A stretch of 64,000 nucleotides of DNA from Symsagittifera roscoffensis (GCF_963678635.1 NC_087062.1:31518704-31582703), one strand, 5' to 3'; positions 8,588-18,907 are shown, counted from the stretch's first letter. Translations and numbers: made by a program. Notes: generated by a model not told the origin, from the sequence alone.

Positions 8588-11500
8588 TTACTGTATGCTC
8601 TGTCCTTCCTCGCTTTCGTTCTTGACATCGCGCATCCATTCTAATATCCTCAGGTTCGTATTCTCCCTCCTCTCTATCTCGCTCTGTTCTAAATCCGTCT
8701 CCCGCTCCTGCGTCGAGTAGTCTTCCTGTGGATAGTGTTCATTATCATTGATGATCTGCCATTCACCATCTGCCGCCAGCTCGCCCACACTTGTTAGTTC
8801 TCTGCTTAGGTCATCGGGCTTTATCTTGTCGATCAGGAAATCGTCTCCGTACCTGTTGTACCTCATGCCTGTGCGTTTGCGATTGCCACTCCTTGTCCCC
8901 GCTGCTATTGACAAGTCTGGTTCTGTCCACTTCGGCACCTCACCTTGATCCGGATCGTTCCAATCCTCCTCCACAAAAGATTCCGCTTCAGAGTCCGCGT
9001 CTAGTTTTTCGTTGTCATCCAAACTCAAGTTTTCATTGCCATCATTTTTATCTCTGGTGCCTTTCTCGTTCACTTCACATGCTGGTTCCACCAGTAGGTA
9101 CTCTAGTCCCTCCATGTCTTTTGGTACACACCAGTCATCTGGGGATGAGATATGAGGCTTCAGGTTCTCATAATGCGCTGCTCGCCCAGTACTCAAGCGG
9201 TAGAACCGTCCTTGTTGATGTACTTCAGTTATCATGAATGGTCCTCTCCATTTCTTGGGTAGTTTCTTCGTCCCTTTGGGCGGTATCACATTCTGGAAAA
9301 CCCACACATACTGGCCCACTTCATATGGCTTTGCCTGTAATATTTTTTCATCATATTTCTTGCGCTGTCTCATTTGTGCCTGCGCAGTGTTCCTCCTGCA
9401 CAGCTCGTTAATTTCCTGCTGTCTCCTGATCGCCTCTTTCACGTAAGCTTGAGGCGACGTCCTCTTTCCTTCATACTCCGGGTAAAAGAACGTCAGGGGC
9501 ATCGCTCTCTCTTTGCCTGTCAACATCATGAATGGGCTGATTCCCGTCGTTGAGTGTTGAGTACTGTTGTATGCCCCTACGACTTGAGGCAGATACTTAT
9601 CCCAGTCCGTCATGTATCTAGAGCAGTATACCCTTAGCATGTTCACCAACGTTCTGTTCTGTCTCTCTACCAGTCCGTTGGTCTGAGGGTGGTAGGTAGT
9701 TGAGTGTGCTTGAGCTATGTGTGACCTCTTCATTAATTCCTTAGTCAAGTCCCCCACAAAGGCTTTGCCGTTGTCTGACTGAAAAGTCATTGGACAACCA
9801 TACCTTGATATCCAATGGGTTATCAAGTGGTCACAATCCTCCTCTGCCGAAGCTGTTTGACACGGCACCGCCTCTGCCAGCTTTGTGAAGTGACCAATTA
9901 TAACCAGTATCTGGTTATACCCTGAGTCCGTCATACAGATCTTCTGATGGTCTATTTGCACCACTTCATTAAATTCCGAGCTTTCCACCGACTTGACTGG
10001 GAATTTCATCTTCCTAGGGTCTTTCATTTGCAAACATGCCAGGCATGCATTCACCCACCTCTCACAGGTTTTCCTCAATCCTGGCCAATCGAACCTGTGA
10101 GGTATTCTTTGTTGCACTTTGTCTATCCCCTGGTGCCCCATTTGATCATGTGATCTGAACAGCACCTCTGTCTGATATAATTGTGGTAGTATGATGAGGT
10201 TGTGCTTGTGTAATATCTTGTCTTCTTCTTTTCTCTTGCATGCTACAACCCCATCAGCCGTGTGATAGAGTAACTCTTTCCTTTCTTTGTAGAACTGGCT
10301 CAGGATCTTGTAGCTGTCTTCCTCAAGTTCCCCTTTCTCCTTAGACCCCGTTCGGATCCATTTGGAGAGATTGCTTGTCATCTTGTCATTCTTCTGGGCT
10401 CTTACCAGGTCCGACAGCCTATATCTCGCTCTGACATGTTCCTTCAGCGCCATGATCTGTCCATTCATCTCCCCAGGGTTGTGGACGTCGTCATTCAGCT
10501 TCACGCATACTATCCTTCTCGACACCTTCATGTCGTCTTCCGGCACCAGATTTGTTCTCACATTCGAATTGCATGATAGCTCCCTGAATGGCTTCCTCGA
10601 AACTGCAATCCTTTCAAGTTCTTCACCACCTCGTATCTCCTGCATGTCCAAGTTGAAGGTTCCTGAGGACGGATCTATTTGTAGTTCCCTGTCGTGGTGT
10701 CTAAAATTTTCTTCTGCCAATATCATGCAGAGACAATCTTGATTGTCACTGCTCGCCTCCGAATCCACATCCCACATTTCACACTCCCCGGACAAATTTT
10801 CTCCTTCAGTGTTTTCTTCTTCTGTGGACGTGGACCGCTCCCCGGACTCTTGACCTGGTCCCAGGTATTCAGCTTCTTCCTTGAATTCCACTCTCTTTCT
10901 CCTGACTCTAGTCTGCTCAAGTAATTCAAATGGGATCTTTTCAACCAGTGACTGCACCACTTCCTTCCCATCTAGATTAGTCACCTGCGAGGTGTTTCTA
11001 TCACTAGCTGTTCCGTTCTTCCGCAGTATTGTGACCTTTCTACAGTTTTCTTGACTCACGGGCTTATCATCTGCTAGTCTCTCGAGTAACCCCTTTAAGT
11101 CCTCGTCTATTTGTGCTTCCCCCGTTTCTACTTGGTTGAGATCGTAGCCTTTTGCTTTGAGCGTCTCCCTCACGATCTTTGACTTAAGCATTATTCCTAC
11201 AGGCATCCCTCGGTTCTTTCTTAAGATTGTTTTCTTCGTGGTTTCCTTTGGTAACTCGGGGTGATCTTCTATCGGTTTGCCTGATTTGTCCAACCATCTC
11301 GTGAGAGGAAGACTGTCATACGTTTCCTTGTCCATGAAGGAGAAGCCATCTTTGATTTCAGGTCTATCTGCTTCCTTCTGTTCTTGTCTCTCGTAGAACT
11401 CCGTCTTCTTGCTCAAGCTGTCAGCATTTTGATGTTTATCTCGTGTTCTGTGCTCAATTATCATATTGTATCCGTCCAGGCGAACTATCCACCTCCCAAT

Positions 11501-14500
11501 GTAACTTTGGTCCATTGAGTACGTTTTCAGCCAGCTTAATGCCCGGTTGTCGACTCGCAACTTGAATGGCTCGCTGCCTAGGTATGCCCTATATTTCTCG
11601 ACAAAGGTAACCACCGCGAACATCTCTGCTTTCGGTGCTCCGTACTTCATTTCCGTGTCACTTAGGACTTTGCTCCCGTACGCTATCGGTCTCAAGACTG
11701 TCTTCCCGTTCCACTCTTGTTCTTGGTGAAGGATTCCAGATATCGCTACTACCGACGCGTCCGTATCCAGTACGTACATCCCCTTCTCTGTTGGCATCCC
11801 TAGTACTGGTGCCTCGCACAACTCTTTCTTTATTCTCTGAAATGACTCTTCTGCTGCGTTATTCCACGTGAACTTCTTGCCCTTGTGCCTCATTAACTGT
11901 TGCATCGGATAAACCTTGTCTGCGTAGCCTTTGACAAATTCCCTATAGTAGTTTTCAAAACCCAGAAAGCTCATCAATTGGTGTTCCGTTTTCGGCGATT
12001 TCCAAGTTAGGACTGCCTCTACCGCGTCCGGATCTGGTCTGATGCCGTGTTTGTCCACCATCCTGCCCAAGTATTTTATCGAGTCCTTGAGTATCTCACA
12101 CTTTGATGGTTTGCACTTCAGTCCCGACCTCCTCATACACCCAAAAACTTTGTCGAGTCTCTCAATGTGGTCCTCTAGTGTGGGTGTCGCTATTACCACG
12201 TCATCCACATAGCACATTACCAGATTGCCGTACTTCTTCGTCACGCCTATCAGCGCGTGTGCCATCAACCGCTGAAACGTGGCTGTGGCATTGCAAAGTC
12301 CAAACGGCATCCGTTTCCATTGAAACAGACCCAACTCGCAGGCAAACCCTGTCTTGTCCCTGTCCTGCTTCCTCAGCGGTACCTGCCAAAAAGCCGAGCC
12401 TAAATCAAGAGTCGTAAAAAATTTTGCATCGCCTAACTTCGAGAGGCTCTCATCGATCCTAGGTATGGGATAGGCATCCTTCACCGTGACGGAGTTCAGG
12501 TATCGAAAGTCACAACAAAACCTTAACTGGTCGCCTTTCTTTTTGGCCATCACTACTCCACACGCCCACGGTGATTTGGATGGTTCTATCATGTCATACT
12601 CTAGTAGCGTTTCAATCTCCTTTCTACACGCATCCGATTTGTGTGGGGTCATGCGCCTCGCCCCCTCCCTGTGCGGTATTGCGTTTTCCTCAAGTTCTAT
12701 TTCATGCTCAACGAAATTGCAGCACCCGATGTCTGCCTTATGTCTTGAAAAAACTTCTTCGTTCCGCTCTAGTACGTCCTTGATGGCTTCGAGCTTTTCG
12801 TTCGTGAACTTGCCCCTTAAGTGTTCAATATCCGGTAGGACCGGTTTATCACCCTGTATTTCGTCTAATGTGGGCCGTTCCGGGAAATTCGAACAGCTCG
12901 ATAGTCCATCGTCCGTCTCTGACTTAAGTGACTTCACAAGACCTGACGAATCTTTTATTTTATTCAATCGTCTCAAGATACAAATCTTGTCCCAATGATT
13001 GGGACAATCAACAACTTCATTTTGTTTATGGTTTTCAGTCAATTCATATCGAGTTTTAACAGGTAGAGCGTATCCCAGTTTCCTCCCCCTCTGTATCGTG
13101 ATTGGAATGTCAAGGGTATTCAACAAGACACTCACGCAGAGGCCGCTCTTCGTAATCGAGAAGGATCTTCCTAAAACAGCAGCACTTTGACTATTTGGGT
13201 TTGGGACTACACATACCTGCTTGTTGTCACTTAGTTCATTGTAATTTTTAATTCGTAAGCTTACAATCGCCGCCTCGTTCGCCTTTAGCCTCACCCTCCT
13301 ACTCAAGAATACCGGTGCTTTGGTTTCATTTGCCATTATTAAATTTACCGGTTTGATTGCGTACCTCCTCTCCGGGTTCCGTATCCTGGACATTGCGTTA
13401 TTAAGATCAATCGCTACATCGAAGTGCCTGATGAAGTCTCTGCCTAAAATAAATTGGTCAGACTCATCTAGGTTTTCTACCACAAGAAAGCTCATCCACA
13501 GGTTACGTTCCCCCAGACAGAGGGCTATTATCGGCGTTCTGCCCAACACCCGCAGGGCCCCTTTGTTTGCAGCTGACAACCGTATTCTCGAATCTATCAA
13601 ATCATCTTTGTTGAAGCCCATTCGTTCCCAAGTTTCGATTGGTATGACACTCAAGACTGCTCCCGTATCGAGTAACCCACGTAACTGAGTCTTTTTGCCA
13701 CTTATGTCTAACACGTGTCCTGTCACATCTGCCTCTGTCCCGATGTGCATCGCATCTTCTTCAAGCATGGCGCAGTGTCCGATCGATCTCACTTTCAACT
13801 CTTCTCTCCCCACGTAGATTTGCCCAATTAAGTCTTCATTGCATGTTATTATTGTTTTGGTATAGATGTTGATTCCATCTATATTTAGCATCACTTCGTG
13901 TGGACCATAAGCTTCTGTGTACCTGTTATCAACACGTACCGACTTGCTACCCCCTCTCGTGAGTAGTGCTCTCAACGCTCTAGAAGTCGTTTGTGGACTT
14001 ATACAACTCAAGTAATCTGCGTACACATCAATGTGCATTATTGTCTGGTCACTTGGTTCGCTTAAGTTTCTCGTTGCTTCGTGGCCGCCCACAGTGATTA
14101 TTGACATTATTCTTGCCCCAATCTTTGTTATGCCAAATGGTTTTCCTGTAACCATTTTTACCGTGTTGCAATTTCCATTTTTTGTCGACCCCTCAGCAGC
14201 TTCTGGTATTTTCTGTGAGCAACTTAATGCTTCGTTCATCTTCTGTCTTTGGATTTCTTGCTTCATTCGTTGTTCTATTTCTTTCGCTGCTAGGTCTTGT
14301 TTCACTTTGTTGATGGCCTCCGCTGCCGCCTTCTCATAATATATTTCTTGTGTGTTCTTCGCCGTGGCCTCTACTGCACTATTACATTGTGTTACAGCTT
14401 TCACTGTTTTCGTCGGTAGCTCCGCATTCGGTCTTTCTAGGTCTTTCGTCTCAAATTCACCTTGTCTGTTCCTTTGGTTTTGCACTGCTGCTAGCGCCAA

Positions 14501-16633
14501 CTTGTGTTTTGGATGACTCTGGTTCTTGACCGCTTCCCAAAACAACGGACTGTCCATCCTGAAGTGCCCCTCTTGGTTGCAGAAGAAGCATCTTGCACCT
14601 ATTTTGATGATCAAGCAACTATAGAACTCGTGTTCTTCCATCTGGCTCATGTCCTCCTCATCTGGTGCATATCCTAGACTCTTCATGCCTTGTTTGTATG
14701 TTGTGCAGTCAGCCACGTGGTGATCCGCCGACCCGCAGTTCGCGCATGATCTGCGCTTGTCCATGTCATCTCTAGGTTTGTACCATGACGACCTCTGTGG
14801 CTGACTTCCCCCTTGTGTGTTCCTGTTGTCTGAGTACGAGTATTTCTTGGGTTTCATCAACATGCACTCTTTTGACTTCTGCCTCATCTCTTCTGGAGTT
14901 GGTGCACTGTCTTTCGACAATGTGTAGTACGTTGCTAACATCGTTCTCAAGTCATCACTCTTCACCCCATCAATGAACTTTGAGGCGATACTGAAGTTCC
15001 TTCGATTGGTAGATTCTTCCGGGTCACTCCTTCTTCTCAAGCTCTCAAGATCATCTAGGAACCTGTCAATCGATTCATCGTCCCTTTGTCTCCTCTTCTC
15101 AAATCGCATCATCGCTTGATGACCCTTCATGCCTGAGCCGAATCTATTTAACAATATTTCAAAGATTTTGTCCGCTGTGTCGCGTTCCTCTTCTTTCTTC
15201 GCAACCACGCATTTCAATGCCGTGCCTTCCAGATTGCTCAGTATCGCTGTGCATGCTTGCCTCTCATCGTTCAAGTTGTCTTGTTCTAAGTGCAACCTCA
15301 TGACTTCTACCCAAGTGTCAATGCACCCATCTGAATCATCTTTGAACTCCTTCGGTTTCTTGAAGATTTTCCTGGATTTGTTGCCTCCTCTGTCACTCGA
15401 GTCGGTGTTCCTCGTGGCGAAGGCTTCTAGCGTCCTGTTCATCATTTCCCAGGTGCTTGCCCAAGTCATGGCATCCGGTCCCACGTTGTTGTGAGTCGTG
15501 GAGTCCCCTGGACCACTGGTTGTGTTCACTGTTCCATTCTTTATAATGGCCCTGGCCCCCACCGGTGCCGTAATAGCGGCCTCCCTGGTTGCTGGTAACG
15601 GTGTTGACTGTCGTTTGTTCCTTTGAGGCTCCACGAAGTCCACTCTATTACCTTGTGTCCTCTCTGCAGCTGGCCTGTCTTGTTGTGTTGAATTCCTAAG
15701 AATAGCGTCTAGCTTTGTCTGTATTGCACTTGAGCTCTCAGCCTGTTCCCTACTCATCGTATCCATTCTCGTTTCCAAACTCCCTAACTGGCAATTCACT
15801 GCGTCATATCGCTGCTTCATTTCCTGCATGTCCTTTCTGATGTTCTTCTCTCGCTCTTCATCAGTGGTTTCTACTTTGTCAGACATCTTCTGAAGCTTTT
15901 CCTCCGTCGCTCTCGCTAGATGGAAATAGTTGTCCAAGTACTCATGTTTGTTGTGTCTCATTTCTTTCTTTATCACATTTCTATCCTCTTCGCTGTGCTT
16001 CAGTTTCTCATCTATCTGATCTAGTTTTGCCATCAAGTCGCTTAACTCAAGAGTTGTCGTTCCATGGTCCGTTGTTGCCCTGTAGTTGATCGCTGGTCCC
16101 GATTTTCTCTGACCCTCGTTCTGATCGGTCTCTGTCGTTCTCGTAGAGACTGTTCTGAATGTTTTGCTTTTCTCAACCTTCGTCTCTTCCACTGCTGCGT
16201 CCTTCGATCTCATTCCGACCATCATTGCTAATCTTTCAGTAAAAGACGTTCTCTTTTGCGACTCATTCTTCACTGTTTCTTGCGTGTTGCCTGTTGTGTC
16301 TTCCGCGTTGTCTATCGGTGAGAACTCTATGGGATTCGGGTTAGGTTCTTCCGCATTAGGCATTGGAGTTGACTCTGTCGTCTTCTTTCCTGCTTCATCC
16401 ACACTTTGATCAGGTGTCTCTAAATCAATCTCAATGGTGGGTTCTACTCGTTCCTCTTCTATGCCCTCTTTTGCTTTGTTCTCCGTGGTACTCCTCGTGC
16501 TGACCATACTAACTGAAAAGTTCTTCTTTGTTATCTTCGGACCCATTGATGTTGTTTTACGTAGCGACGATTTATACTTTGTCTTCGCTTCGGTAGATCT
16601 CTTCTCAGCTACCGGTACCCTGCTCCGCCTCAT
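8588..16633 (-). CDS. gag-pol: Element A ORF1: Gag-Pol polyprotein (Ty3/gypsy type)
   Basis: 2,681 codons from the ATG at 16633; M43 (MVSTRS) is an alternative start closer to element B. Order: acidic N terminus; coiled coil ~200-315; capsid-like region ~410-580; zinc knuckles CANCGSADHHVADC (630-643) and CFFCNQEGHFRMDS (682-695, last Cys replaced by Ser); aspartic protease DTGA (D989); reverse transcriptase with YVDD (1475-1478); RNase H (D1623, through NADSLS); spacer of ~370 residues; integrase zinc finger HDQMGHQG...CLAC; catalytic core D2228, D2287, E2323 (D,D-35-E); GPF module near 2460. All catalytic residues are present. It makes viral-like particles, cDNA and integrates it. It ends at TAA; in C the frame continues into a macro-like domain. 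Confidence 0.93.
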   Translation of the reverse strand: MRRSRVPVAEKRSTEAKTKYKSSLRKTTSMGPKITKKNFSVSMVSTRSTTENKAKEGIEEERVEPTIEIDLETPDQSVDEAGKKTTESTPMPNAEEPNPNPIEFSPIDNAEDTTGNTQETVKNESQKRTSFTERLAMMVGMRSKDAAVEETKVEKSKTFRTVSTRTTETDQNEGQRKSGPAINYRATTDHGTTTLELSDLMAKLDQIDEKLKHSEEDRNVIKKEMRHNKHEYLDNYFHLARATEEKLQKMSDKVETTDEEREKNIRKDMQEMKQRYDAVNCQLGSLETRMDTMSREQAESSSAIQTKLDAILRNSTQQDRPAAERTQGNRVDFVEPQRNKRQSTPLPATREAAITAPVGARAIIKNGTVNTTSGPGDSTTHNNVGPDAMTWASTWEMMNRTLEAFATRNTDSSDRGGNKSRKIFKKPKEFKDDSDGCIDTWVEVMRLHLEQDNLNDERQACTAILSNLEGTALKCVVAKKEEERDTADKIFEILLNRFGSGMKGHQAMMRFEKRRQRDDESIDRFLDDLESLRRRSDPEESTNRRNFSIASKFIDGVKSDDLRTMLATYYTLSKDSAPTPEEMRQKSKECMLMKPKKYSYSDNRNTQGGSQPQRSSWYKPRDDMDKRRSCANCGSADHHVADCTTYKQGMKSLGYAPDEEDMSQMEEHEFYSCLIIKIGARCFFCNQEGHFRMDSPLFWEAVKNQSHPKHKLALAAVQNQRNRQGEFETKDLERPNAELPTKTVKAVTQCNSAVEATAKNTQEIYYEKAAAEAINKVKQDLAAKEIEQRMKQEIQRQKMNEALSCSQKIPEAAEGSTKNGNCNTVKMVTGKPFGITKIGARIMSIITVGGHEATRNLSEPSDQTIMHIDVYADYLSCISPQTTSRALRALLTRGGSKSVRVDNRYTEAYGPHEVMLNIDGINIYTKTIITCNEDLIGQIYVGREELKVRSIGHCAMLEEDAMHIGTEADVTGHVLDISGKKTQLRGLLDTGAVLSVIPIETWERMGFNKDDLIDSRIRLSAANKGALRVLGRTPIIALCLGERNLWMSFLVVENLDESDQFILGRDFIRHFDVAIDLNNAMSRIRNPERRYAIKPVNLIMANETKAPVFLSRRVRLKANEAAIVSLRIKNYNELSDNKQVCVVPNPNSQSAAVLGRSFSITKSGLCVSVLLNTLDIPITIQRGRKLGYALPVKTRYELTENHKQNEVVDCPNHWDKICILRRLNKIKDSSGLVKSLKSETDDGLSSCSNFPERPTLDEIQGDKPVLPDIEHLRGKFTNEKLEAIKDVLERNEEVFSRHKADIGCCNFVEHEIELEENAIPHREGARRMTPHKSDACRKEIETLLEYDMIEPSKSPWACGVVMAKKKGDQLRFCCDFRYLNSVTVKDAYPIPRIDESLSKLGDAKFFTTLDLGSAFWQVPLRKQDRDKTGFACELGLFQWKRMPFGLCNATATFQRLMAHALIGVTKKYGNLVMCYVDDVVIATPTLEDHIERLDKVFGCMRRSGLKCKPSKCEILKDSIKYLGRMVDKHGIRPDPDAVEAVLTWKSPKTEHQLMSFLGFENYYREFVKGYADKVYPMQQLMRHKGKKFTWNNAAEESFQRIKKELCEAPVLGMPTEKGMYVLDTDASVVAISGILHQEQEWNGKTVLRPIAYGSKVLSDTEMKYGAPKAEMFAVVTFVEKYRAYLGSEPFKLRVDNRALSWLKTYSMDQSYIGRWIVRLDGYNMIIEHRTRDKHQNADSLSKKTEFYERQEQKEADRPEIKDGFSFMDKETYDSLPLTRWLDKSGKPIEDHPELPKETTKKTILRKNRGMPVGIMLKSKIVRETLKAKGYDLNQVETGEAQIDEDLKGLLERLADDKPVSQENCRKVTILRKNGTASDRNTSQVTNLDGKEVVQSLVEKIPFELLEQTRVRRKRVEFKEEAEYLGPGQESGERSTSTEEENTEGENLSGECEMWDVDSEASSDNQDCLCMILAEENFRHHDRELQIDPSSGTFNLDMQEIRGGEELERIAVSRKPFRELSCNSNVRTNLVPEDDMKVSRRIVCVKLNDDVHNPGEMNGQIMALKEHVRARYRLSDLVRAQKNDKMTSNLSKWIRTGSKEKGELEEDSYKILSQFYKERKELLYHTADGVVACKRKEEDKILHKHNLIILPQLYQTEVLFRSHDQMGHQGIDKVQQRIPHRFDWPGLRKTCERWVNACLACLQMKDPRKMKFPVKSVESSEFNEVVQIDHQKICMTDSGYNQILVIIGHFTKLAEAVPCQTASAEEDCDHLITHWISRYGCPMTFQSDNGKAFVGDLTKELMKRSHIAQAHSTTYHPQTNGLVERQNRTLVNMLRVYCSRYMTDWDKYLPQVVGAYNSTQHSTTGISPFMMLTGKERAMPLTFFYPEYEGKRTSPQAYVKEAIRRQQEINELCRRNTAQAQMRQRKKYDEKILQAKPYEVGQYVWVFQNVIPPKGTKKLPKKWRGPFMITEVHQQGRFYRLSTGRAAHYENLKPHISSPDDWCVPKDMEGLEYLLVEPACEVNEKGTRDKNDGNENLSLDDNEKLDADSEAESFVEEDWNDPDQGEVPKWTEPDLSIAAGTRSGNRKRTGMRYNRYGDDFLIDKIKPDDLSRELTSVGELAADGEWQIINDNEHYPQEDYSTQERETDLEQSEIERRENTNLRILEWMRDVKNESEEGQSIQ
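10784..10796 (-). promoter_or_regulatory. TTTGTCCGGGGAG motif inside the Pol spacer (element A)
   Basis: The same 13-mer occurs at the pol/macro junction (8443-8455) but is read there in another frame (LSGE here, FVRG there). That points to a nucleotide-level role rather than a peptide. Confidence 0.4.
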
Positions 16634-16873
16634 TATTTACAATTGTCACTATTTACAGTATTACTACCTACAAAATTCTACTCTAAAGTTGAAACCTTTT
16701 TTGAAAAAAAAAATTTCTAAAAAGAAATCGACGATTTGCTGAAAACAACTTTTCTTAATCTCTTGAAAATTTTATGTGTTAGGATAGGATAGATAATATG
16801 ATCTTACAATTGGTCACTTCAACCGGACTTAGTACTTCCTATTATTCAGTGTTTCCCAGTGATTCTTGTTAGT

Positions 16874-17455
16874 ATCCCCAGACTAGTGTCCCAAGACCAA
16901 TGTCCCAAGACCAACGTCCCAAGACTAACGTCCCAAGACCAATGGCCCAAGACCAACGTCCCAAGACTAACTCCCAAGACCAATGGCCCAAGACCAACGT
17001 CCCAAGACTAACGTCCCAAGACCAACGTCCCAAGACTATTGTCCCAAGGCTAATGTCCCAAGACTAACGTCCCAAGACCAATGGCCCAAGACCAACGTCC
17101 CAAGACTATTGTCCCAAGACTAATGTCCCAAGACCAATGGCCCAAGACCAATGTCCCAAGACCACTGTCCCAAGACTAATGTCCCAAGACCACTGTCCCA
17201 AGACCACTGTCCCAAGACCAATGTCCCAAGAACTATGTCCCAAGACCACTGTCCCAAGACCAATGTCCCAAGACCAATGTCCCAAGACCAATGTCCCAAG
17301 ACCAATGTCCCAAGACTGTTTCGTACCAAGACTGCTCTGGTCCAAGACTGTTCCAAGGCTGCACTGTCCCAAGACTATCCCAAGACTGTGTTGCCCCAAG
17401 ACTGTCTCCAGAGTGCATTGTCCCAAGACTTCTTCGGTACTGTCCCAAGACTCGG
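16874..17455. repeat. 14-bp minisatellite in element A leader
   Basis: About 40 imperfect copies of CCCAAGACCAATGT and variants (AACGT, CACTGT, TATTGT). Because 14 is not a multiple of 3, every frame shows the same pseudo-peptide repeats on both strands, which explains the open frames here. Confidence 0.95.
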
Positions 17456-18324
17456 CACTGAGTGTCTGGGTATCGGGTCTCTTTTTCTTCGTTGTAGGGA
17501 CTATTGAACGACTGTACCTTTTACCACCACTTGAGTTCTTGTAAAATTTTTCCCAAAATCCCTATCTTAATGGTCGAAACCCAAATTTTGATCCAGTCTT
17601 TTCAGGCTATTTGAAACTCTAATTTCCCCGCAGGTGTCTTGAGATCACCTGTTCGTTAAAATACCAACAACAATTTTTTTACCAAAACATAAAATTTTAA
17701 ACTGGAAAAAAATTTCAATAACAGATGGGTGTATTCTCCTGAAATTCAAGGTTGACTGATGTCAATCTTTGTCCGAAAAAATGTCTGGTACCCGATTGCC
17801 ACGCGTTTTCCTCCCCCCTGCTAGCGATCTTATGGGGTATCACAAAAACTGTCTATGTCCGTCCCCCCTACCGATCCGACCAGGGTACCTACCTTAACCT
17901 GATTCTAATTTTGGATATCCGCTTTCTGTAACCAACGCGTGTAAATATCTAATGTAACTAAGTCGACGATGCCGAGCAATTAGTTACTCTAATGTCCCCC
18001 CTTTTTACAATTTATAACCGCTAACCTCTAACTTAACCAGCCCCCCTTCTAACCTCCCCCCTCTTTAGCCCCCCTCTTAAGCCGAAAAATCCTTTAAGCG
18101 CCGGGTGCTAAACCTCTCGAGAGAAAACCGTAGACCTGTTTCCAGGCCTGCTTGTGCAAAAACTTCCTCAAAACAATGGGACTCCGCTTATCCAATTTTA
18201 CACTTATCTCCTATAATGTAATGTGGATTCTAACGATACCCGTTGCCCAACTTGAGAACACCCCTGTGCGTTCTCTTGTGTTGATCCTGTACTGGTTGTC
18301 TCTGTTCTGCACTTGACAGCAGCA

Positions 18325-18445
18325 CACTTTCCCACTTGGCTGGTCACCTCTTCCAGTCAAGTCTCCTAGTGGTCCGTTTCGATCCTTGTGAACCACTTTC
18401 CCACTCGACTGGTCACCTCTTCCACTCAAGTCTCCTAGTGGTCCG
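18325..18445. repeat. Direct duplication in element A leader
   Basis: Two 52-bp copies (18325-18376, 18394-18445) at a 69-bp offset share GGTCACCTCTTCCA and AAGTCTCCTAGTGGTCCG, with about four mismatches. Confidence 0.85.
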
Positions 18446-18881
18446 GCTAGGTTGCAATCTGTCTGAAAACCCTTAACAACGCCCCACTCGGGCACCTTTT
18501 CAGAGTCACTGGTTTAAATTGCTAGATTGATTGAAACGATCTGTCTTATAAAACAGTATGGGTATACTATTTAATTAATATGAAGGTTTGATCCAAATGA
18601 TCTGGTATCAAAGTCACTGTCTTTTCGTTTTATGGTTTTTGTTCCTTTTTCTATACTTTTTTCTTGTTTTTGTTTCCCTAGTTCCCCCCCTTACTCGGTT
18701 AGCTAGGCCTCGTTCGGAGAGCATACCAGGAAGTTTTCTCAAGTTTTCTTAAAAAGCTATCACGGTACAACCGGAAGGCTTACACGTTCCCGTTGAACCG
18801 TACCACCGGTACTCTAGAATGGGCATGCAGCCCGGTGCTGTGTCAAGTGGGTTCGACTCCGTAGTCTTGATGTCGTAAAAA

Positions 18882-18896
18882 CACCCAGGAGCGCCA
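18882..18896 (-). other. Candidate primer-binding site of element A
   Basis: TGGCGCTCCTGGGTG on the minus strand, 11 nt inside the 5' LTR. The same 15-mer follows the otherwise different B-type LTRs at 25160-25174 and 28130-28144, 12 nt inside (one mismatch at 22140-22154). I could not match it beyond TGGCGC to a tRNA 3' end I know. Confidence 0.5.
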
Positions 18897-18907
18897 TAAA
18901 AACACTA

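Larger units (their letters stand above)
16634..18907 (-). other. Element A 5' leader
   Basis: 2.27 kb between LTR and gag with no plausible ORF other than frames through the minisatellite. Contents: AT-rich stretch next to gag (16634-16870), 14-bp minisatellite (16874-17455), C-rich tracts (17990-18110), a 52-bp direct duplication (18325-18376 and 18394-18445), and the primer-site candidate (18882-18896). Confidence 0.8.

Noticed and set aside
8700-9300. Chromodomain at the integrase C terminus
   Set aside because: The GPF module is followed by an acidic, low-complexity linker; no chromodomain aromatic pattern is visible.
16874-17455. CRISPR-like regular array
   Set aside because: Repeats are contiguous 14-mers without spacers, in a eukaryotic retrotransposon leader.
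17106-17544. Long open frames on both strands with LVLGHWSWDIGLG- or MSQDHCPKT-type repeats
   Set aside because: They are translations of the 14-bp minisatellite; a 14-bp period makes all frames look alike and open.
18685-18700. Splice donor in the A leader (GAGTAAGG)
   Set aside because: Weak match, not comparable in B; too speculative to annotate without transcript evidence.
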